This document shows positions 30,222 through 38,609 of a DNA stretch of 38,609 nucleotides, piece by piece. Below the pieces are notes generated by a model. The model searched no databases, was not told the origin of the DNA, and saw nothing but the letters and a program-made list of their open reading frames with translations. Source of the stretch: Zygnema cylindricum (Eukaryota > Streptophyta > Zygnematophyceae > Zygnematales > Zygnemataceae); the NCBI GenBank assembly GCA_037447655.1, contig JBBHKE010002991.1:35157-73765 (forward strand). Reading direction: 5' to 3'. A program made the position numbers and the translations under genes. The first letter of the stretch is position 1, and the number at the start of each line of letters is the position of its first letter.

Positions 30222-31278
30222 TGTAGAAATTAATGGTCTTTTAAATTATTTTCTAGGTCTGAATAGAAATAAGAAAGAAGCCGAGGCAGTCTACCTCTAA
30301 CTCCTCTCTCCAACTTCTCAAACTTGTCGCAGTCACTGAGAAATTGGAGAAGGAGCTAGAGCCATGGCAACCTAGGCTATCTAGAGGTTTACGGGAAAAT
30401 ATATTTTAGTTAGGGGTTTAATTTACTAAAAGATATGTGCCGGCGACAGGATTTGATCCCGGTACCTGCCCGCCGGCAAACAACCGGTAGCCGGTAGCCT
30501 TAGCCGTTAAATCTAGGAGTAGTGTTATGTACTATATGGTTTGATAATTACTTCAACATTTATACGTAGGATAGTTCATTTAACTGTAACTGTTTACGGG
30601 GGACATATATCCAGTAAATGTAAAAGTACGGATTCCGGTACGGATAAGAAACCAATACCGCGCATTTAATTCTTTAGTGAAACGAATATCGCGCACGTAT
30701 TTATTACGGCTACGATTAAATGTGAATTTAATCGGACGGCCGGAATTAACGCCGAGATCGCGGAAGAGGATTTCGGCGGTTTGTGGTCATCGCCACATCG
30801 GATGACACGTGGCGGAATGACATTGTATCGCAGCATCTCCGAGGATTAAGGGAGCGAATCCGGACATACCACGTGTCGACATTTAGGCCATGTCGTACAA
30901 TGGCCGTACATAAAGTACACCGACAGCTGTACTTTTGTGTACGAAACTGAAATCTGATTGGCTCCGTACATCAATAGATAGAGTCTGTGAGAGAGATAGG
31001 ACTTAGAAAAATTAGAAGATAGGACCCTCTCTCCCAGAGAGCTTCTGTACAAAAGGTCATCTTTGACCCTCCACATCTTACTGCTCAGGGGAGCAAATTC
31101 AGAGATTCTTTTTTCTATCGACTCAGGGGAGTCTTCTCTTCAAAGGGGGTGAAGTTGGTTAGGTTTTTGTCTTCCAGGGTGGCAGTTATTTTTGCTGAAA
31201 CACAAAGGGGTCAGGGTTATCCTAGAGGCTTCTTGGAAGCTGTCCACTCTGAGGACTTATGGAGGTCTCAGAGTTTCA
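30222..31278 (+). repeat. Copia LTR shared by elements 2 and 3
   Basis: 1,057 bp, TGTAGAAAT...GAGTTTCA. It is the 3' LTR of element 2 and sits directly before the gag remnant of element 3. Contains an antisense B-box stem (30438-30478; TGCCGGCG pairs with CGCCGGCA), CACGTG (30806-30811) and twin hairpins (31083-31094 and 31120-31133). An ATG at 31259-31261 near its end opens the element 3 frame. Confidence 0.92.
31083..31133 (+). promoter_or_regulatory. Twin short hairpins in the LTR
   Basis: GCTC-AGGG-GAGC (31083-31094) and GACTC-AGGG-GAGTC (31120-31133). Both occur in element 1 LTRs (13385-13435, 18763-18813) with the stems kept, though the first loop differs. The second survives at 33455-33468. 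In the last LTR the module is duplicated (36407-36509). By position they would lie in the 5' leader of the element RNA. Function unknown. Confidence 0.5.
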
Positions 31279-32173
31279 TAATACACTACTCATTAAACTC
31301 CCAGATGAGTACGAAAACATCATTTGTTGTATGCTGGCAATGGATGGCTCCTCATGGACTTGGAGCTTTACCATACGGATAATTCTTGTGAGGGAAAGCA
31401 CTTTGGAGCTTCGTAGGGGAAGTGACAGAGTGAATGCATTTACAGCTGGTGGTGATTGGCGGAAGCGTGATGAGAGGAACGGCGGTGACGAGCGGAAGCG
31501 TGATGAGAGGAAGAAAGACAAAGGTAAACCTTATCGGAACTTTGGTAGAAAGAGAGGGAGAGGAAAAGAAACGAGAGCTTTGAAAAAGGGGGTTTGCTTC
31601 TTTTGTAGGGAACCGGGTCATTATATAGAGGAATGCCCTTGTTTGGAATACCTTAGAAGTTAGAATGATGATGAGGAGGAAGAAGGGGAAGAGGAGAAAG
31701 AGGATGAAGATATGTTGGAGCATCTCCGCATTGGTAGTATGGGGAAAAGAGAAAAACACACAAAAATTCCACATAAGCAACAGTGTGCTTTTGGAGGTAT
31801 AAGGGAAGTAAAGGGAGAGGAGATACTTGAGGGATTTCAAAATATTGAGGATAGTTTCATAGATATTTTGGAAACAGAAAACTGGTCGGAAAGGGAGACT
31901 TCAACGGATTTCGAGGAATGGGGAGAATTAATTATAGAGGGGGTTTTAAAAGATAGGGGAGAAGAGGAATATTTAATGAAAGGTTTAGGGGATAAGAAAT
32001 ATTTATTGGGAATAAAATTAGAAAGTGATAGTGGAAAGAATTCCACGGGAGAGAGTAAGGAAAGTTCCGAAAATGGGGTGAGAATCATGGAAAAAAAATT
32101 GAGTTCGGAAGATGTAGATTTTACGAGGAACTTAGTGGGGACTCTTGATTTTATGGATAAATTTGGGGGGTAA
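31259..32173 (+). pseudogene. Copia element 3: deleted polyprotein with LTR-encoded start
   Basis: One reading frame of 305 codons with a single internal TAG (31661-31663). It starts at the ATG in the LTR and passes straight into the C-terminal half of gag (LLIKLPDEYENI), missing the primer site and about 200 gag residues. A zinc knuckle CFFCREPGHYIEEC is intact. An acidic stretch and QCAFGG follow, where element 1 would enter the protease, but protease, integrase and most RT are absent. The frame resumes at RT-thumb-like KYLLGIKLESD and a GTLDFMDKF block, ending at TAA near 32171. It cannot encode enzymes; if expressed it would make a gag-like protein. Confidence 0.85.
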
Positions 32174-32540
32174 TGGTTTTGACATCACTAATGGGAGTGA
32201 TGCCCTCTATAAAGGTGTGCCTGTAAAAAGGTTAGCATCTGAGTATGTGTTGCAAATTGGGGATGGGGCTGACTGTTGAAATGCAAAAGGGAAAGTGGAT
32301 TTTGGTTGGATGAAAAGGGGAGGAGGTGGATAAAAATCTTTGATCGGATTTATGAAAAGTGGCATGCAAAATAAAATGTATGATCGACAAGATGGAATTA
32401 TTTTTGGTCATCTAATACACTTTCTTAAATATAAAGGTATTCGCTTGAAGCTTCATGAAGGAAAAAGGAAAAAGGTAAGGAAAATATATATAAATATATT
32501 TGTTGATTTTGAAGGGAGTTAAAAGTAAACTAGACTAGAA
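32174..32540 (+). pseudogene. Copia element 3 RNase H relic
   Basis: Diverged remains of the RNase H region: a VLQIGDGADC block (32247-32276), a TGA at 32277-32279 at a position where element 2 has Trp, then SGMQNKMYDRQDGIIF corresponding to the SGVQK..DN block. Several stops; not functional. Confidence 0.75.
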
Positions 32541-32551
32541 AATAAAGGGAG
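32541..32551 (+). other. Polypurine tract of copia element 3
   Basis: AATAAAGGGAG directly before TGTTGAAAT of the next LTR. Confidence 0.8.
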
Positions 32552-33757
32552 TGTTGAAATTTAAGTATTTTCTAGGTCTAGAGATTGTAAAATAAAAGAC
32601 AAAAGAGGAGACACTGACAGCTTGGCATTAACTCTTCACTCAAGTCCCCACACTTGTCGCAGTCACTGAAGACTTGAGGAGGAGTTAGATCCATGGCTGC
32701 CTAGGCTGTTAGATCTATGGCTGCCTAGGCTGTCCAAAGAGGACAGGAAGGCAAATCTTCATAGAGTTACCTAAAATGTTTGATGAACCCGAGATTTGAT
32801 CCGGGTACCTGACTTCCGCCAGTTTAGCCGGTAGCCTTAACCAATAAGTGTAGGATTAGTGGTAAGATATAATAGGTTTGATAAATATTTATTTTGTTAG
32901 ACGTAAACTAGTTCATTTAACGAATTTAGATACGTAATGCATAGATACAGTTTTTTTACGTTTTAAATGTATTATATGAAACGGATACCTCCCATTTGTT
33001 TCGAACACGAAACAAATAACGCGCGTATATTTTCAACGGCTTTTAGTTGTATCCGTTTTTGATCGGACGGCCACGATAGGCGCCGCGATCACAAAATATG
33101 TACTTTTGGCGTTTTACTATCATCGCCACGTCATGTGACACGTGGCGCAACAACGTTGGATTGCGGCAACTCCGGAGATTACGGGAACAAATTCCGGATA
33201 TGACATGTGTCAACATTTTGGCCATGTCGTACGATGGTCATATAGAAAGTACACCAGCACATGTACTTTTTCTGTATGACACAATAATTTGATTGGTGCC
33301 GTACGTTAGTAGATAGAGTTTTAAAGAGAGATAGGACTTAGAAAATTTAGTAGGTAGCAGCCTCTCTCCGAGAAAGCTCCTATACAAAACGTCATCATTG
33401 ACCATTGATAACTATCAATTTACTTGACCATTTTCAATGATTCTTTTTGCTGCGGACTCAGGGGAGTCTAGGCTACACAAGGGTGTAGTTGGTTAGAGGT
33501 TCTCCCTGCGAGGGTGGCTCCATTTTTAAGGGAAAGTCAAAGTGGGTGAATGTGTCCAAAACTCATATTCTAACTTTGCATTTTGTGGTGGAACTGAACA
33601 CACATAAAGTCTTATTTCACAGGGGTGAAGCTATAATGGGTTTGTGATTGTGAAGGGGTCAGTCATTTGGGTTTATATCAACTTGGAGTTGGCACTATCT
33701 AGATTAGTTTTTTTTGGATCTGCGACCTCTGTGGGCAATGGAGCACACTGAGTTTCA
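32552..33757 (+). repeat. 3' LTR of copia element 3
   Basis: 1,206 bp, TGTTGAAAT...GAGTTTCA, longer than its relatives because of about 150 bp of diverged sequence near 33530-33700. Carries an antisense B-box-like hairpin (32788-32805), CACGTG (33139-33144), the second hairpin (33455-33468) and the conserved ATG (33738-33740). What follows is not gag, so this is the right end of the tandem cluster. Confidence 0.82.
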
Positions 33758-34255
33758 CTTGTTTACTCCTGAAATAGACGCAAAGTAATGTACCCAACAA
33801 AAGAAAGAAAATTTCGTTCCTTCCTTTTTGTTTCCCTTTGGCTCCTCCTCGCCAACACCTCTTTCTCCTTATTTGATTCCCCTTCTTGCATACTCGGTAT
33901 ACTAGACTTGGAGCTTACAAATTTTCGGGTGTTCGAAGACATTGAGAGGGCTCACACCAATGTCAATGTTTAAAAATTGAATGTTCTTGGAGTTGCTCTT
34001 CCCCTTTCTGATATTGAGGCTTGCATCCGCTCAATATTCGAATCTGATTCATCACTGTTTGAAAAATTGGCAATTTCCTACACTTCTTAAAAATTATGGT
34101 TCCTAGAAAATCAAACGTGCATTACGTGAGCACAATTTATAAAGGCTACAATATGGGAATGCGTAGATAAATTTTTGATACTTACGTTGATTAACGTTAA
34201 TGTTTTGTTAGCGTTAGGTCATGTTTTGTTGGTAAAAAAGTAAAAACCCATAGTA
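33758..34255. other. No gene supported
   Basis: A 61-codon frame (33788-33973) has a hydrophobic N-terminal stretch resembling a signal peptide but no other support. Confidence 0.35.
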
Positions 34256-34417
34256 CACTGTGTATCTTTTTTTTGCGGCTTAAAACATCTTTTCTCCATA
34301 CACAATTGTCGGATTTTTAGTTAGAGACCGCCAATCAGAAGGTGAAAATATTACCTTTCAATCGTAACCGTCAGATCCACAATACAACGTGTGTGTACGG
34401 AGAAATTTATTTTAATG
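34256..34417. mobile_element. MITE, truncated copy
   Basis: Left end CACTGTGTATC after TA (34254-34255), then GCGGCTTAAAACATCTTTTC and the CAATCGTAACCGTCAGATCC block found in the copy at 23485-23700. The right terminus is missing; homology stops near 34417. Confidence 0.75.
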
Positions 34418-34439
34418 GTACTTTCGCATGTGCTAAAAT

Positions 34440-34810
34440 TAGTGTTATTTTCTGTCGTTTTACTCCATATCTTAGAAAAAAACGAGAAAATACGCAATCG
34501 TACCAAAAAATTGAAATTACCACAGTACAAGTTGCGTTACATTTAAACTTTATATGTACTAGAGTTTGTCATTTAGTGAGATGCAATTTGTCGTCTTGCG
34601 CATTTCGACCCACTTTCGCGTCCTTTCAACTCATGTTAGGTAGATGCTGTCGCACATGCTGTAATTTTTTACATTTTTTTTGCGCGGAGTACCAAAAAAA
34701 TAAACACACTGCACTTTTCCAGCCTGTGCGTACTCTTTTCTGTGCACTGATTTCCATAGAATGGCCGTCTCTCTCAAACACACGTGTCTTCACACATACG
34801 GCGTAGGATA
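34440..34810. repeat. Dispersed repeat, related to 3940-4430
   Basis: Same block order as the left-arm copy, including CGACCCACTTTCGCGTC (about 34605-34622). No coding function recognised. Confidence 0.5.
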
Positions 34811-35651
34811 AACATTGGGCACCTGTCGCCAAATGGGAAGAGGAAAAACTAAATTGTATTTCTTTGCGGCAGCGGAAGGTATTTTAGTGTTTCGACATGT
34901 CGACAATGTGGCGTACGGACATTACGAAGTCACAAAAATTGTACTGCGTGTGGAGAGACGCCTCAAATTGAAGCCGAGTGGAAGTTTTGCCTCATTTTGT
35001 GTACCACTTCATCTGTCATATTGTTTCGTACACGTCTACGTAAGTCACTTTTTGAAGTAACAAGTTATTTGCGTTAGCATCCGAATGTTGCGAACAGTGT
35101 ACGGAGAATCTTCCCTAAAAAACAAAGTAACAAGACTAAGTTTCGGTTACATGCGAAAGTACCCTAACTGCGCTATGCATGTAAATTAAATTTCACTTCC
35201 AATTAGCCGTCGGAAAGAGCGGAACATTACGAAATGGAAAGCATAAAATAACGTTAATTTTACTCTAATTTACATCATTCGTACGATTTCCAAACCGCAC
35301 AAGTATGTATTTCGGCAAAGATTGTCAGGATAGTACACCTAAACTTGAAATAGTATCGATGACAGCTCAGCATACACCCTCCGAAGTCGACACACAAATA
35401 AGCGTTAAGTGCCAAATTAATATTAATGCTTCTTTTTTGGGACACAATCACAAATTAGCGTTATTAACAATAAATTTGCATTTGCGCTATTTTTTTTTTA
35501 CACTAATAACAATTAGCGCTATAATTCACGACAACTTTAAAAGACTTGATTACCTATTGGCCTAATTCTGCATGTTTTGAGAGGTTTAAATACCGATTCA
35601 CGTGTGTTTTAGAATATCGGAGAACCGATTCTCTCCGGTTTTGAAATATTT
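34811..35651. other. No gene recognised
   Basis: Two short frames (34815-35060, 35305-35565) have no motif. Sequence near 35440-35530 repeats TTAGCG and AATAAC motifs in both orientations, perhaps a decayed MITE, but I could not define ends. Confidence 0.4.
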
Positions 35652-36653
35652 TGTTGAAAACAAGTAATTAATGTTGACTTCTTAAATTAGATTCTAGAGT
35701 GAAGAGAGAGTGAGAGTCACCATGGCTGCCGCCATAGTCAGAAAGAAACAGGCACATAAACAGATAGATTGATAGACATGCAAACAGATTGATAGATTAC
35801 CAAAATGTTACCCTCAACAGGATGATAAATTACCTAAATGTTGCCCTCGACAGGATTTTAACCTTAGTCTGCAAAGTACTAAATAGACCTATGCTTGAAC
35901 CATTAAGGCATTAACAAAACGATACACGTATGTGGTTCGGTAATTAATTAAAGTGTGACACAAAACGTCACTTTCACTTAAACATACCAAAATTGACGAA
36001 AAATCATCTATAGTCAAACGCGCTCGCGGACGCGAATCTAACCGTGTAAAATGCATTATTGGACGGACGTCGTCCCCCCCCCCAAAACCGAATGAATCTT
36101 TGGCGGCTTTCAGACATAGCGGCGCGCTGTGCCACGTCGCGCCACTTCATTGGATGCCCGAAAGGATGGGAGGAGGAACGATGGCTCCCAAGTTGACAAG
36201 TGTCAACTAGAACGCCATGTTGTACAATGGCCGTACAAGAAGTACAATCTTCCACTATACCTTCTTGTACTATACACTCTTTTGATTGGCTTAGGGTATA
36301 GTAGTAGGTAGTTGTGAGTAGTAGTTAAGGTACTTAGCGTGTTTGAGGCGCCTCTCCAGGTGACCTTTTGTATTTATAGGCCATCTTTCGCCTGCCATAA
36401 CTTACTGCTCAGGGGAGCAAATTCATTGATTATTTTTGCGTTTAAGTCAGGGGAGTCTGCTCGGGGGAGCAAATTCAGTGATTCTTTTTGCGTTTGACTC
36501 AGGGGAGTCTTATCCTCACAGGGGTGAGGGTGGTCAAAATATTATGTGCCTAGGCGACACTTATTCTGTGGGAAAGTGAAAGGGGCAAATATTATCCTAG
36601 AGGTTATACATAGGCTGCTCATTTTGTGGGTTAATGGAGACCACAGAATTTCA
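35652..36653 (+). repeat. 5' LTR of copia element 4
   Basis: About 1,002 bp, TGTTGAAAAC...GAATTTCA. The start is less certain than the end because another TGTTGA lies at 35672. The tRNA-like block is eroded and its neighbourhood tandemly duplicated (about 35795-35865). The hairpin module is duplicated (36407-36509). An extra perfect inverted repeat GTACAAGAAG/CTTCTTGTAC lies at 36233-36242 and 36261-36270. Confidence 0.82.
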
Positions 36654-38609
36654 GGTTATGGGCCCACCCTATAGGGTGCCCATATTTAATGGATCAGACT
36701 TTTTTTATCGGTAAATGATGATAGAGGGAGAACCTTTTGAGAAGCACCTATGGGGAATGGTGTCCACGCAAATTCGATGTCCACCTCCACCTGGGTTTGG
36801 AGGAACACGTTTTTCTGGCACCTGCACCACCACAACAACCATCACGAATGATGACGAGGAAGGGGAGGAAATAATCATGGAAGAAGAAAATGGAGGAGTT
36901 GCTTCTCGAGGGACTCCATTGTCAAGGACGATAGCGGCAGCAGCACCACCATCAATAGTGACAAGGAGTCAGACCGAACAGTCAGAAAAGGAAAATTGGA
37001 ACTATAAGGACAAGGTGGCTAAGCACTTAATTCTCAAAAGTGTAGTGAAGGGTATTGCCATTCCCCTTATGCATTTAGACCTTCCTCTCAGATTTGGGTA
37101 TCTCTTGTAAACAAATATAAGAGTGGGTCATTGCTGCAGCAATTGCTGACGAAAAATAAGATTTCAACTTATACTTAGAAGGGAGGAAGTATGAATGATT
37201 ATTGCAATGACTTAGGAGCATTATTTGGAGAACTACAGAGCACAGGTTACTCATGGTCTGAGAGACAAAGAGTAAATACACTAATAATGAAACTACTTGA
37301 AGAGTATGAGAATATCATTAATCGGTTGCACGATCTAGGTGATAGCAATTGGAATTGAGATGATACAGTGGGGATATTTTTAGTAAACGAGAATACCATA
37401 GAACTTAGGAGAGGAAGTTCGAGTGTTCAAGCATTGGTTGCAGGATCTGATTGGTGGAAGCGTGATGAGGAAAGGGGAAAGTATCCCTATCGAAACTTTG
37501 GAGGAAGAGGATAAGGAGGTGGTAGATTTGATCGACAGGGGAGAAAAGCTCCTCGAGGTGGACTATGTCACTTCTGCAAGAAACCAAGACATTATATGGC
37601 AGATTGTGTCAAGCTTGCGGGATCTCCGACTGAAAGATGGACAAGGTTCCTTAAGAGATGGAGGAAAGAATAAGGCTTTTCTGACTCAAGTTCATGACGA
37701 GGAAGACGATGATGTAACTGAACCGGAAGAAGAGCTTGAGGAGCTTCTTCTTAAACCGAAAACCACTAAGAAGCATGTAGACATTATACTGAGACAAAAG
37801 TGTGCTTTCGGAGGTAAGAGGGGTCCACCTGAGGATGGATGGATCATGGACTCAGGGGCCTCAATGCATATGTGGAAGGATAAGAGGTGGTTAACTAAAT
37901 TAAGAAATATTCCAAGAGTTGAGATAGAGTATGGAGATGGTAGAGTAGAAATCACAAGTCTTGTTGGATCGGTTGATTTAAAAGTTCTAGTTGAAGGAAA
38001 GGCTTCAATTGTATCACTCTCAGATGTTCTTTACATTCCACAGCTTAGCAAGAAACTAGTCTCTACAGCTGTTCTGGATGAAAAAGAGTTTGAAACAGAA
38101 ACTAAGAAAAGAATCTTCACAGCTAGCTTCGATAATAAGGTTTATTTCATAGCTAAAAAGGGTAGTCATGGAATTTTTAGAATTGTACTTTGCAATGAAA
38201 AAGGTGTTGTCTACTCGTGTAGAAGTGATATGATGCTTTGGCACAAGAGGTTAAAGCATGTGAATCTAGGTAGAGTAAAGAAAATGAAGAAAAAAGGAAT
38301 AGTGGATGGAATTCACTTTGGAGATGATCACACCTCAAATGATTGTAGTGGATGTGCCCAAAGGAAGATTCATAGACTCCCATTTCCAAAGGTATCCACA
38401 TTTAGAAGAGAGAAAGTATTTGATCATGTTCACACTGATGTTTGAGACCAGTTAGGTATGCTTCTCAAGGGGGGGAAAAGATGGATGCTAACCATTACTG
38501 ATGATTAGTCTAGATACACTAAGGTATATTTTCTTAGACATAAGTCAGAGGTACTAAGATGTTTCAAAAAATACAAATTATGGAGTAAAAAATTACATGA
38601 AACCTCAAC
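36634..38609 (+). pseudogene. Copia element 4: gag, protease and integrase start (truncated by window)
   Basis: The frame starts at ATG 36634-36636 inside the LTR and runs through the primer site into the RVPIFNG block of gag. Gag is broken by a TAA near 36712, frameshifts near 37100 and 37640, and TGA at 37356-37358. Its zinc knuckle CHFCKKPRHYMADC is encoded near 37566. A long open stretch (to 38445) holds the protease DSGAS site (near 37848), the gag-pre-integrase HHCC segment (WHKRLKHVN, CSGC) and the integrase opening HTD. TGA at 38443-38445 and TAG at 38506-38508 replace conserved Trp codons. The remainder lies beyond the window. Confidence 0.93.
36654..36666 (+). promoter_or_regulatory. 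Primer-binding site of copia element 4
   Basis: GGTTATGGGCCCA directly after the LTR, identical to that of copia element 1 and complementary to the initiator tRNA-Met anticodon stem-loop. The ATG within it is in frame with gag. Confidence 0.85.

Noticed and set aside
33715-33732. Another hAT end (GCGACCTCTG)
   Set aside because: No partner end nearby, and the stretch can be read as diverged LTR sequence homologous to the end of the LTR at 30222-31278.
33788-33973. Small secreted peptide
   Set aside because: Only 61 codons with a hydrophobic start; no transcript signals or conservation can be shown.
14656-38508. TGA read as tryptophan (alternative genetic code)
   Set aside because: TGG is used for Trp throughout the same frames, one Trp site became TAG instead, other TGA stops are not at Trp, and frameshifts coexist. 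Decay explains the pattern better.

Overview
The window looks like a gene-poor, repeat-dominated stretch of a eukaryotic nuclear genome. I found no convincing intact host gene, tRNA, rRNA or CRISPR array. Hints of a plant-like or algal host are weak: degenerate TTTAGGG-type repeats, Harbinger- and hAT-like non-autonomous DNA transposons, and G-box/ABRE-like sites in retrotransposon LTRs. I cannot name the organism. The sequence is AT-leaning and visibly rich in the tetramer GTAC.

Left arm (1-13.2 kb). It opens with a ~470-bp (GA)n tract and T-rich DNA with telomere-like repeats. Then come several short DNA transposons recognisable by terminal inverted repeats (TIRs) and target-site duplications (TSDs): a TA-flanked MITE copy (~2.12-2.31 kb), a hAT-like element (4639-5062), nested Harbinger-like elements (5952-8582 with 6162-6941 inside) and a second hAT-like element (7017-7902). 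A non-coding LTR element with a 5-bp TSD occupies 8935-11246, and a possible solo LTR lies at 12437-12869.

Centre (13.2-27 kb). A nearly complete but disabled Ty1/copia element (13240-19644, minus strand) has two ~1.03-kb LTRs, gag, protease, integrase, reverse transcriptase (RT) and RNase H, and a primer-binding site matching the anticodon region of initiator tRNA-Met. Next are a 41-bp tandem repeat, an RT-RNase H fragment of a second copia family split by a 217-bp MITE, an unidentified ORF (about 21151-21633), and low-complexity DNA: pyrimidine and purine tracts, a TTTGAA array, poly-G, and an 18-bp satellite of ~1 kb. A 691-bp TIR element with a 5-bp TSD lies at 26301-26991.

Right arm (27.3-38.6 kb). 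A cluster of copia copies related to the central one: a minus-strand integrase fragment abutting an LTR start, then on the plus strand LTR fragment - RT/RNase H - LTR - heavily deleted element - LTR, and finally the 5' LTR plus gag-protease-integrase of another copy that runs off the window.

The most unusual signals are in this copia lineage. The putative gag start codon lies inside the LTR and the frame runs through the primer-binding site. The LTRs carry twin short hairpins and a conserved antisense tRNA-like B-box structure. Many of the premature stops sit at conserved tryptophan codons. All homology statements come from reading and comparing copies within the window; no database search or alignment program was run.
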